From the NCBI GenBank assembly GCA_030697175.1, contig JAUYQR010000011.1:558001-622000 (forward strand): a DNA stretch of 64,000 bases, given 5' to 3'. Shown piece after piece: positions 44,791 to 52,646 of this stretch (its first letter is position 1; each line of letters opens with the position of its first letter). The notes below the pieces were generated by a model. The model saw only the letters and a program-made list of their open reading frames with translations, did not search any database and had not been told where the DNA came from. Origin of the DNA: Paracoccaceae bacterium (GTDB lineage: Bacteria > Pseudomonadota > Alphaproteobacteria > Rhodobacterales > Rhodobacteraceae). Made by a program: the position numbers and the translations under genes.

Positions 44791-47370
44791 ATGAGCGATA
44801 CAGACGGCAAGAAACCCCTTGGCCTGGGTGGCGTGCCCCGTTCGGGTCAGGTGAAGCAAAGCTTCAGCCACGGCCGGACCAAAAGCGTCGTGGTCGAGAC
44901 GAAGCGCAAGCGTGTGGTGGTTCCGGCAACAAAGCCCGCAACCCCGGTCGCTGGCACGTCCGGCGTATCGACCAGCTATGGCGACCCATCCAAGCGGCCT
45001 GCCGGTATCTCTGACGCCGAGATGGAGCGTCGGATGGCTGCTCTGCGTGCCGCGAAGGCACGCGAGGCTGAAGACGCTGTCCGCCGCGCAGAAGAAGACC
45101 GCGTCCGCGAGGAAGACCGCGCGCGCCGCCGAGAAGAGATCGAGACGAAAGAGCGTGAAGACCGCGCCCGCGAGGAAGCTCTTCGCCTGAAGGCCGAGGA
45201 AGAAGCTCGCGCCGCACGCGAAGAGGCCACAGCCAAGGCTGCTGCGGCTGATGCCCGCAAGGCCGATGTGCTTGGCACCCGATCGCGCTCCACCACGCCT
45301 CCCCCGGCGGCGACCGAGGCTCCGGCCAAGGCGGCGCCCGCGACGGCTACTCCAGGTGGCGATCCCCGTGGTCCGGCGTCTGCCAAGCCCGGCCTTGCCC
45401 CGCGCAAAACCGAACGCGAACGTGATGCAGAACGTGACCGCGGTGCCAAGCGCACCGCAGGTGAAGATGCGCGCCGCACTGGCAAGCTCACACTGAACGA
45501 TGCGCTTGCAGGCGACAGCGGGCGGACCCGCAGCCTTGCCGCGATGAAGCGCAAGCAGGAAAAAGCCCGTGCCAAGGCGCTCGGCCTTGGTCAGAAGGCT
45601 GAAAAGCAGGTGCGCGACGTGCAACTGCCGGAAACCATCGTTGTCAGCGAACTAGCCAACCGGATGGCCGAACGCGCCGCCGATGTGGTCAAGGCCCTGA
45701 TGAAGATGGGGATGATGGTCACCATGAACCAGGCCATCGACGCAGACACGGCCGAACTGGTGATCGAGGAATTCGGTCACAAGGCGGTTCGGGTTTCTGA
45801 CGCGGACGTCGAACAGGTGATCGATACTGTCCGCGACAGCGACGAAAATCTGGTGCCTCGCCCGCCGATCGTTACGATCATGGGCCACGTCGACCATGGC
45901 AAGACCAGCCTTCTGGATGCGATCCGTCATGCCAACGTCGTTTCTGGCGAAGCGGGCGGGATCACCCAACACATCGGCGCTTATCAGGTCACCACGGATA
46001 CCGGCGCGAAGATCAGCTTCCTTGACACGCCAGGCCACGCGGCCTTCACCTCGATGCGCTCGCGTGGCGCGCAGGTCACGGACATCGTGGTGCTGGTTGT
46101 GGCTGCCGACGATGCGGTGATGCCGCAAACGGTCGAAGCGATCGCCCACGCCAAGGCCGCCAAGGTGCCGATGATTGTGGCAATCAACAAGATCGACAAG
46201 CACGGCGCCGATCCGCAAAAGGTGCGGACCGACCTTCTGCAGCACGAGGTGGTTGTAGAAGCCATGTCGGGCGATGTGCAGGACGTGGAAGTCTCGGCCA
46301 AGACCGGCAAGGGCCTGGATAAACTTCTGGAAGCCATTGCGCTGCAGGCGGAAATCCTTGAACTCCGGGCCAACCCGAAGCGGGCAGCCTCGGGTGCGGT
46401 GATTGAGGCCAAGCTGGACGTGGGACGCGGTCCTGTCGCGACGGTGCTGGTTCAGAACGGCACGCTTCGCAAGGGCGACATCTTTGTCGTCGGCGAGCAG
46501 TGGGGCAAGGTACGCGCCCTGATCAACGACAAGGGCGAGACGGTCACCGAAGCCGGGCCGTCTGTTCCGGTCGAAGTTCTGGGCCTTTCTGGAACGCCGT
46601 CGGCGGGTGACACGCTGAACGTGGTGGAAACCGAAGCGCAGGCGCGTGAGATCGCGACCTACCGCGAGAAGGCCGCCAAGGACAAGCGCGCCGCTGCGGG
46701 TGCGGCGACCACGCTGGAACAACTGATGGCGAAAGCCAAGGCCGACCTGTCGGTATCGGAGTTGCCGATTCTGGTGAAGGCCGATGTGCAGGGGTCTGCC
46801 GAAGCGATCGTGCAGGCGATGGAAAAGATCGGCAACGAAGAAGTGCGCGTCCGCGTGCTGCATTCGGGCGTGGGTGCCATCACCGATACGGACGTGGGGC
46901 TGGCGGAAGCCAGTGGCGCGCCGATCATCGGTTTCAACGTGCGCGCCAATGCCTCGGCCCGGAACTCGGCGCATCAGAAGGGGGTCGAGATCCGCTACTA
47001 CTCGATCATCTATGATCTGGTTGACGATATCAAAGCCGCGGCGTCGGGTCTGCTGAAAGCCGAGGTTCGCGAGACCTTCATCGGATACGCGACGATCAAG
47101 GAAGTCTTCAAGGTCACCGGCGTTGGCCAGGTGGCGGGTTGCCTTGTCACCGAAGGGGTGGCGCGGCGGTCGGCGGGCGTGCGGTTGCTGCGCGATAGCG
47201 TGGTGATCCATGAGGGCACCCTGAAGACGCTGAAGCGCTTCAAGGATGAAGTGAAGGAAGTCCAGTCCGGACAGGAATGTGGCATGGCCTTCGAGCGGTA
47301 CGAAGATATCCGTCCGGGTGACGTGATCGAAATCTTCGAGCGGGAAGAGGTTCAGCGGACGCTGGCCTGA
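44791..47370 (+). CDS. infB: Translation initiation factor IF-2
   Basis: An 859-residue GTPase delivering initiator tRNA to the ribosome. The N-terminal 230 residues are a charged Ala/Arg/Glu helical region, low in complexity, followed by the IF2-N domain and the G domain: '[15 protein letters not shown]' (G1), 'DTPGHAAF' (G3), 'NKID' (G4). Domains II, III and C2 follow in normal order. The gene begins 5 bases after the ylxR stop. Downstream the usual rbfA/truB neighbours are absent; a mobile-element graveyard starts instead. Confidence 0.97.
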   Translation: MSDTDGKKPLGLGGVPRSGQVKQSFSHGRTKSVVVETKRKRVVVPATKPATPVAGTSGVSTSYGDPSKRPAGISDAEMERRMAALRAAKAREAEDAVRRAEEDRVREEDRARRREEIETKEREDRAREEALRLKAEEEARAAREEATAKAAAADARKADVLGTRSRSTTPPPAATEAPAKAAPATATPGGDPRGPASAKPGLAPRKTERERDAERDRGAKRTAGEDARRTGKLTLNDALAGDSGRTRSLAAMKRKQEKARAKALGLGQKAEKQVRDVQLPETIVVSELANRMAERAADVVKALMKMGMMVTMNQAIDADTAELVIEEFGHKAVRVSDADVEQVIDTVRDSDENLVPRPPIVTIMGHVDHGKTSLLDAIRHANVVSGEAGGITQHIGAYQVTTDTGAKISFLDTPGHAAFTSMRSRGAQVTDIVVLVVAADDAVMPQTVEAIAHAKAAKVPMIVAINKIDKHGADPQKVRTDLLQHEVVVEAMSGDVQDVEVSAKTGKGLDKLLEAIALQAEILELRANPKRAASGAVIEAKLDVGRGPVATVLVQNGTLRKGDIFVVGEQWGKVRALINDKGETVTEAGPSVPVEVLGLSGTPSAGDTLNVVETEAQAREIATYREKAAKDKRAAAGAATTLEQLMAKAKADLSVSELPILVKADVQGSAEAIVQAMEKIGNEEVRVRVLHSGVGAITDTDVGLAEASGAPIIGFNVRANASARNSAHQKGVEIRYYSIIYDLVDDIKAAASGLLKAEVRETFIGYATIKEVFKVTGVGQVAGCLVTEGVARRSAGVRLLRDSVVIHEGTLKTLKRFKDEVKEVQSGQECGMAFERYEDIRPGDVIEIFEREEVQRTLA

Positions 47371-47383
47371 CCGCAGGAAATGG

Positions 47384-47425
47384 ACCCCGCGTCGCCTGTC
47401 CCACCGTGGGACATCAGCGCGGGGT
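47384..47425 (+). other. Nested inverted repeat (possible cruciform) after infB
   Basis: Outer arms ACCCCGCG (47384-47391) and CGCGGGGT (47418-47425) enclose the inner hairpin TGTCCCA-CCG-TGGGACA (47397-47413). It follows the infB stop by 14 bases and has no T-run. It may be a rho-dependent or structural 3' end of the infB transcript, or mark the border of the inserted mobile DNA. Confidence 0.5.
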
Positions 47426-47439
47426 GACGTTGCGCCCCG

Positions 47440-47868
47440 CCTTTGTCCAGCGTGAGCGAGACTCCGGGTTTGAGTGATCCGACCCCCACCCTGGGACTGC
47501 CCGGAGGCAGGGTTTCCCGGCTTTGCTCAGGGTGTCAGGCTGGTAACGCCGCCCGATTTCGTCAGCATGATCGGGACCTTGTTTCTGATCGCGCCGTGTG
47601 GCCGGTCGTCTTTGAAGTATCTACGCCAAGCCTCCAACTTTTCTGCCGCATCTGCAAGGGTCAGGAACCAGTGTTGGTTCAGGCATTCGGCACGAAACCT
47701 GCCGTTGAACGCTTCGATGAAGGCGTTGTCGGCGGACTTGCCAGGCCGGGAGAAGTCGAGCACGATCCCACGTTGATAGGCCCAGAGGTCCATGTCCCGC
47801 GATACGCACTCGCTGCCCTGATCGCCCCTGATTGTCTTCGGTTGACGGACAAGGGTTTCACAGATCTA
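47440..47868 (-). mobile_element. IS3-family transposase remnant (C-terminal part)
   Basis: On the (-) strand the frame from about 47868 to 47527 encodes the end of an IS3-family integrase core. 'GDQGSECVSRDMDLW' holds the second catalytic Asp and 'DNAFIEAFNGRFRAECL' the Glu, with 35 residues between them, the exact IS3 D-35-E spacing. The frame stops at TAG near 47866 upstream, so the N-terminal half and the orfA gene are gone. The sequence right of the stop to about 47440 looks like the element's end. Inactive. Confidence 0.85.
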
Positions 47869-47894
47869 CCTGATCCGCTTGGCGAAAGAAGCCT

Positions 47895-48528
47895 GATCAG
47901 CGCGGCGGGACTTGCAGTGGAACGTCGAGCGGTCGAAGCCGATGACCCCACAAGCCGGCAGGATCGATACCGCCCACTCGTTGCACATTCCGCGAACCAA
48001 GACGCTGTAAGCCATTGGCTGGATGGAGTGTGGAGCCAGACTCTCGGAGCAACGACACAGGCGATCCTGAAGACCAAGCCGTTCGAGTTTTCCGCCGTTG
48101 GTCTGTCCGATCTCGGCATAGAATCGCTGCGTGCTGATGCGCTGCTGACAGTTCAGGCCGCCATCGAACGCGAGGATCTTGACGTAGCAAGCGCAGACGG
48201 GGCGCAGCGGTCTCTGGCGTTGCTGTCAGGATTCCTGAACCAAGCCCAACAAATGGCAATGAAGATCGAATTCTATGTCTGGTCAACACGACAGGACAGT
48301 CGCGTTCGTGAGGGTCATGCTGAGCGGAATGACATGATTTTTCGATGGGACATGCCACCCGAAGGTGGTCATCCGACGGAGGATTTCGGATGCAGGTGTT
48401 ACGCTCGGGCCTTGGGCATCGAAGGCTGTTGGGCGCGTGTTCGACCGTCCGTCGAAGGGTCGTGGCAGACATTGAGGAGTGAGAGGGCAATGTCGACCAC
48501 ATGTACCTTGACACTTGTGGATTTGTGA
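47895..48528 (+). pseudogene. Phage head-morphogenesis (Mu F/SPP1 gp7-like) fragment
   Basis: A (+) frame to the stop at 48528 encodes a C-terminal piece of a phage minor head protein. The hallmark is 'YVWSTRQDSRVREGH' followed by 'FRWDMPPEGGHPTEDFGCRCYA', the Trp-x-Thr-x-x-D ... His ... Pro-Pro ... C-R-C pattern of the family. Upstream it meets the IS3 remnant at about 47895, so the N-terminal part is missing. An open frame back to 47443 is only antisense to the IS3 remnant. It is a prophage relic, not a working gene. Confidence 0.75.
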
Positions 48529-48900
48529 CCGTCGGCAAGGGCAAGATGCTGCCGGATGCAGCCCGCGCATCTGCGCTGCCGTTTCGGGTCCGCGCGACGG
48601 ACGTACCTGCGGCTGATGAAGAGATTCGTGCAGAGTATGATCTGATCGCCGGGATGGAGGCTTCGCAGACACGCGGCGCTGCGTTCTATGAACAGTTCAC
48701 TTCCCTGTCTCTGCCGCAGGCCGACATTGATGAACTTGTGCAAGATCACCTGCGGCAGGATTTTGAAGCCCTTCTCCGACAGTATCCCGGTTTCGGAAAC
48801 CTGCCCTTGTCGGCTCAGATTGCGCTGTGGGACATGATTTACAATCTTGGCCCAACGGGACTGGCGCAGTTCCAGATGTTGCGGCAAGCTATCTTGGATG
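48462..48900 (+). pseudogene. Phage lysozyme-like (GH24) fragment, interrupted
   Basis: In frame 'VADIEE' - TGA at 48480 - 'EGNVDHMYLDTCGFVTVGKG' gives the T4-lysozyme-type N-terminus (catalytic Glu, then Tyr-Leu-Asp-Thr and Thr-Val-Gly), broken by an in-frame stop. 'LPLSAQIALWDMIYNLGPTGLAQF' is the family's C-terminal helix. At about 48900 the sequence switches to an antisense transposase, so the end is lost. It begins inside the head-protein fragment, either as a natural next phage gene or a fused domain. Confidence 0.75.
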
Positions 48901-49640
48901 AGGCAAAAGCCGATGATTGCGCTGGTTGCCACATCTGCGGCAATGGTCAGATAGGGTCTGCCAACGAAGATGCCATGATCGTCGATCACCTCGACGAACT
49001 GGATATCGGCCGGTGTGTGATCGATTTGGACGACCTCAAGGGCATGGGTGGCGCGGATGTACCCCGGACGCGGCTTCAGGCGGTGCAAGTGTTTGCCACC
49101 GGAAAGCCGTCGCCGCGCAATCTCCTCGGGGGGGACACGCGCGGGATCCTCTTGGCAACGGTGACATAGGCCGGAGGCTTGAACGCTTCGCCGACACAGC
49201 GCGCGCGGATTTCGTCGACGATCGGGGCGAGATCGGGTTGTTCTGGCCGCAGCCACATCTCCCGCAAGGTCGCGACAATGATAGCTTCCACGCCGGTCGA
49301 TATCCTCGCGCGCCGCGCGCCGCTTGTTCGCGGCAGAAGCGACGACACACGACGCTCCCCACGATACCGAGCGAGGTGATTGTAGATCGGACGGGTCGAC
49401 AGGCGCAGTTCCACCGCTGCCCGGCTGACAGACTCCCACATCAGCAAATCGCCATCGAGGATCCGGTCCAGTTCACGTGCAGTCCGGATGGCCTTCGACC
49501 ACGCCTCATCCGAGACTCTGTGGCCTGCTTGCGTCTGAGGTCGATCGTTACTTGGCCCTGTCGTTCGGCCGTGCCCTTCGAGCCCTATTGAAGCCCCTGA
49601 TGAAATTGAAGTCGCAAAGCAGAAACCCGCCCAGCTTCCC
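48900..49640 (-). mobile_element. Mu/TniA-type transposase remnant, frameshifted
   Basis: Read on the (-) strand from about 49640: 'DEAWSKAIRTARELDRILDGD', 'MWESVSRAAVELRLSTRPIYNHLARY' (helix-turn-helix), 'LREMWLRPEQPDLAPIVDEIRARC', then near 49148 the frame shifts to 'DPARVPPEEIARRR' and 'ALEVVQIDHTPADIQFVEV...GRPYLTIAADVATSAIIGF' (first catalytic Asp in VQIDHT). This is the N-terminal and start of the DDE domain of a Mu-transposase/TniA-like protein. It is cut at about 48900, where lysozyme sequence begins. Not functional. Confidence 0.8.
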
Positions 49641-49653
49641 GCGCTACCATCCG

Positions 49654-49700
49654 GAAATCATGTGAAAACGACGCAGTGAAATCGTGAAGAAAAAGCGACA
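49654..49700 (-). repeat. Probable transposon end with repeated transposase-binding motifs
   Basis: Two near-direct repeats, GAAATCATGTGAA (49654-49666) and GAAATCGTGAA (49678-49688), lie just beyond the transposase N-terminus; on the (-) strand the outer edge begins TGTCGC (49700-49695), the form of Mu/Tn552/TniA-type ends (5'-TG...). The matching far end is absent because the element is truncated at 48900. Confidence 0.5.
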
Positions 49701-49773
49701 TCGGGTGTCAATAATTGCAAGAACTTAGTCGTATCATTCAGTTTCTGTTAACGCCTTGCGCCATCGGCGCGGG

Positions 49774-50172
49774 TCAGAACCAGTCGCGCAGGATCGGGAT
49801 CAGCGGCAGGTCGGCGGGCGGCATCGGATAGTCGCGCAATGCGGACGGCTTGACCCAGGCGAGGGCCTGCCCCTCGCGGCCGTGGGCGATGCCTTGCCAT
49901 TTGCGGCAGGCGAAGAGCGGCATCAGGAGATGGAAATCGGGGTAGCTGTGGCTGGCGAAGGTCAGCGGCGCGAGGCAACTGGCCCAGGTGTCGATGCCAA
50001 GTTCTTCGTGCAACTCGCGGATCAGGGCGGCTTCGGGGGTTTCACCTGGTTCGACCTTGCCGCCGGGAAATTCCCACAGACCGGCCAGAGATTTGCCTTC
50101 GGGGCGCTGGGCCAAGAGCACCCGACCGTCGGGGTCGATCAGGGCGACGGCGGAGACGAGGATCGTTTTCAT
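49774..50172 (-). CDS. mutT: 8-oxo-dGTP diphosphatase MutT-type NUDIX
   Basis: A 132-residue NUDIX protein with the MutT-like box 'FPGGKVEPGETPEAALIRELHEELGI' (split here: GGKVEPGE then RELHEELGI) and the preceding 'LLAQRPEGKSLAGLWEFPGG' substrate strand. It hydrolyses 8-oxo-dGTP and prevents A:T to C:G mutations. It is the first intact gene right of the mobile-element graveyard, reading towards it. Confidence 0.9.
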   Translation of the reverse strand: MKTILVSAVALIDPDGRVLLAQRPEGKSLAGLWEFPGGKVEPGETPEAALIRELHEELGIDTWASCLAPLTFASHSYPDFHLLMPLFACRKWQGIAHGREGQALAWVKPSALRDYPMPPADLPLIPILRDWF

Positions 50173-50189
50173 TCGCGTCCTTTACGGCA

Positions 50190-50245
50190 GCCGCCGGGGG
50201 TTTCACACCCCCGGACCCCCGTGGGATATTTTTCCAGAGAGGAAG
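50190..50245. repeat. Hairpin plus GGACCCCCGTGGGATATTTTTCC intergenic element
   Basis: CCGGGGGT (50194-50201), loop TTCAC, ACCCCCGG (50207-50214) is a perfect 8-pair stem followed by ACCCCCGTGGGATATTTTTCC (50215-50235). To my knowledge sequences of this shape (GC hairpin, GGACCCCC, GGATATTT) recur between genes in Rhodobacteraceae and act as terminator-like elements. Here it fills the mutT-argJ gap. Confidence 0.6.
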
Positions 50246-50246
50246 A

Positions 50247-51578
50247 TCAGGAGCGGTAGTCGGCATTGATCTCGATGTAGCGGGAGGTCAGATCGCAGGT
50301 CCAGACGCTGCGCTTGCCGGTGCCGAGGCCCATGTCGACGTGGATCAGAAGCTCTGGCTTCTGCATGTAGGCGGCACCGTCGACTTCCTTGTAGTCGGGG
50401 TTGCGCCAGCCGTTTGCGGCAACGAGGATGTCACCGAAGCGGATGGAAAGGCGGTCGCGGTCGGCTTCGGCACCGGATTTGCCGATGGCGGCGACGATGC
50501 GGCCCCAGTTCGGGTCTTGCCCGGCGATGGCGGTTTTCACGAGAGGTGAGTTGGCGATGGCGAATGCCGCCTTGGCGGCGTCAGTGTTGGAAGCGGCACC
50601 CGTCACCCGCACTTCGACCAGTTTGGTGGCACCTTCACCATCGCGGACGACTTGCAGCGCGAGGTCGCGCATCACGCCGTGGAGCGCTGTTTCAAATGCC
50701 TTGGCGACCGGGCCTTTCACCTCGGCCGCTGGCGAGCGGCCGGTGGCGGCGATAAGGAGCGTGTCGGAGGTGGAGGTGTCGCTGTCGACGGTGATCGAGT
50801 TGAAGGTGGCATCGACGTTGCGCGACAGCATCTTTTGCAGGTTGGCGGCAGAGATCCTTGCATCCGTGAAGATGTAGACCAGCATCGTCGCCATATCTGG
50901 CGCGATCATGCCGGAGCCCTTTGCGATGCCGGCGATGTGGATCGTGCCGCCTTCGCCCTGCACGGTGGCAGCGGCCCCTTTCGGGAAGGTGTCTGTCGTC
51001 ATCATCGCGAGGGCGGCCATTTCGATGGCGTCTTCGCGCAAGTGGGCGGCAAGCTCGGGGATCTTTGCGGTGATGCGGTGATGCGGCAGCGGTTCACCGA
51101 TGACACCGGTGGACGAAGAGAACACGCGGGTGGCAGGGATGCCGAGCGCGGCGGCAACGCCGGAAGTGACGGCAGCGACGGCTTCATCGCCCCCGCGGCC
51201 GGTGAAGGCGTTGGAATTGCCGGAGTTCACCACGATGGCGGCGCCAGAGCCGTCGGTCACCTTCAACGCCAGTTTGGCCTGGCAATCGCGCACGCAAGCC
51301 GAGCGGGTGGTGGAACGGGTGAACACCCCCGCCATAGCAGTGCCGGGGGCAAGGCGGACGAGCATCACGTCCTTGCGGTCTAAGTAGCGCACGCCAGCCT
51401 CGACGGCGGCAAATTCCACCCCGGCGATGGTGGGGAGGGCAGGGAAGCTGGCCGGGGCCAATGGCGACACGGGCTTGGCCTTCTTGACCGGACCGGGCGG
51501 TGTATCGCTGCCCTCGGTCAGGGAACGCAGCTTCTTTTTCAGCGCCTTGGCCTTGGCTTTCCAGTCAGTCTTACCCAT
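50247..51578 (-). CDS. argJ: Bifunctional ornithine acetyltransferase/N-acetylglutamate synthase
   Basis: A 443-residue ArgJ that recycles the acetyl group in arginine biosynthesis. Self-cleavage occurs at Ala-Thr in 'IAPDMATMLVYI'; 'VNSGNSNAFTG' and 'NPDYKEVDGAAYMQKPEL' (C-terminal) are family segments. About the first 36 residues are a Lys/Ala-rich extension not needed by the fold. ATG 51578 has a purine-rich AAAGGGGGG upstream, so the extension is probably real, but GTG 51470 ('VSPLAP') would give the standard N-terminus. Confidence 0.93.
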   Translation of the reverse strand: MGKTDWKAKAKALKKKLRSLTEGSDTPPGPVKKAKPVSPLAPASFPALPTIAGVEFAAVEAGVRYLDRKDVMLVRLAPGTAMAGVFTRSTTRSACVRDCQAKLALKVTDGSGAAIVVNSGNSNAFTGRGGDEAVAAVTSGVAAALGIPATRVFSSSTGVIGEPLPHHRITAKIPELAAHLREDAIEMAALAMMTTDTFPKGAAATVQGEGGTIHIAGIAKGSGMIAPDMATMLVYIFTDARISAANLQKMLSRNVDATFNSITVDSDTSTSDTLLIAATGRSPAAEVKGPVAKAFETALHGVMRDLALQVVRDGEGATKLVEVRVTGAASNTDAAKAAFAIANSPLVKTAIAGQDPNWGRIVAAIGKSGAEADRDRLSIRFGDILVAANGWRNPDYKEVDGAAYMQKPELLIHVDMGLGTGKRSVWTCDLTSRYIEINADYRS

Positions 51579-51617
51579 TCCCCTGCCCCCCTTTGTGCCC
51601 CGGATCAGTCAAACAGT

Positions 51618-52460
51618 TCAGTCGATCAGCGCGGTGTTTTTCAAAAGTGCCGGGTTGATCGCTTCGCCGGGCTTCGTCACGGCGGCGGCGGCGGTCAGTT
51701 CATCGACCTTCGCCTTGATCGCGGCCGACTCCAGTTCGGCGGCCAGTTCATCGCGCAGTTCGTCAAGCGTTGGTTTGGCGGCGACACGGGTCTCCTTGAC
51801 GAGGATCAGGTGGTAGCCGAAATCCGATTTGATCGGGCCGGTAACCTCGCCAACCTTGGCGGCAATCACAGCGTCCTCGAACGGTTTCACCATCATGCCA
51901 AGGCCGAACCAGCCAAGATCGCCGCCATTGGCGCCCGAGCCGGTATCGGTGGAATTGGCCTTTGCGACCTCGGCAAAGGCGGCGCCGTCAGCGACTTCCT
52001 GTTTCAGGAGGTTCGCCTTTTCCTCGGTCTCGACCAGAATGTGCGAGGCGTTGTATTCGGTCTGGGGCGCGGCATCCTTGAAGCGCGCCTCGTAGGCGGC
52101 TTGCAACGCCTCATCGGTGACGGCGGTCTGCACGATGCCCTGGATCGCGACACCGGAGACATAGCCGCGACGGTCATTCTCGATATTGGCGCTGTCGCGG
52201 GCCGACAGATCCTTGACCGACTGGGCCAGCGCTTCCTGCTGCACCAGCTGGTCGAGGATTCCCTTGAAGAGCACATCGTCGGGCAGCGTCTGGTATTGTT
52301 CGGGCAGGGTTTCCTTCAGCGCGATCATGTGGCCGAGGGTGATGTTGGTGCCGTTGACGGTGGCGACAACCGTGGCGGCGGTTTCACCTTCGGCCAAAAC
52401 GGGGGCTGCAAGGAACACGATTGCGGCAACCGAGGACCAGAATCCTGCGTATTTCGTCAT
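51618..52460 (-). CDS. Parvulin-type peptidyl-prolyl isomerase, exported
   Basis: A 280-residue PpiC/SurA-like protein with signal peptide ('FWSSVAAIVFLAAPVLAEG') and a parvulin domain at about 135-230: 'YNASHILVETEEKANLLKQEV', 'DTGSGANGGDLGWFGLGMMVKPFEDA', 'KSDFGYHLILV'. The N-terminal half is a SurA-like chaperone region. It acts in the periplasm on outer-membrane protein folding. It is divergent from secA, a sensible functional pair (export and folding). Confidence 0.92.
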   Translation of the reverse strand: MTKYAGFWSSVAAIVFLAAPVLAEGETAATVVATVNGTNITLGHMIALKETLPEQYQTLPDDVLFKGILDQLVQQEALAQSVKDLSARDSANIENDRRGYVSGVAIQGIVQTAVTDEALQAAYEARFKDAAPQTEYNASHILVETEEKANLLKQEVADGAAFAEVAKANSTDTGSGANGGDLGWFGLGMMVKPFEDAVIAAKVGEVTGPIKSDFGYHLILVKETRVAAKPTLDELRDELAAELESAAIKAKVDELTAAAAVTKPGEAINPALLKNTALID

Positions 52461-52498
52461 TTCACCATCTCCTGATCCGGGCCGTGGGCCGCGCGACG

Positions 52499-52526
52499 TT
52501 GACTATACCCGGCCTACCCCTTAAAT
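52499..52526 (+). promoter_or_regulatory. Probable promoter of secA
   Basis: TTGACT (52499-52504), 16 bases, TTAAAT (52521-52526), followed by a small hairpin CGCGA-CAG-TCGCG (52527-52539). It lies 120 bases before secA in the divergent gap with the parvulin gene. Confidence 0.4.
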
Positions 52527-52646
52527 CGCGACAGTCGCGTGAGACAGGGCCGACCGGCTTTCTTCTTGGCTCTTCTATGGAAGGCAACGAGGACCGGCAA
52601 GTCCGGCAGCCACACGATGACGTAATCATCGTCCCACGGAGAAAAC

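Noticed and set aside
47443-48528. One 361-residue (+) gene
   Set aside because: Its first third is antisense to the IS3 transposase remnant; only the part from about 47895 matches a phage head protein.
48399-49439. One 346-residue (-) gene
   Set aside because: It mixes a transposase piece (to about 48900) with sequence antisense to the lysozyme and head fragments, so it is a chance fusion frame.
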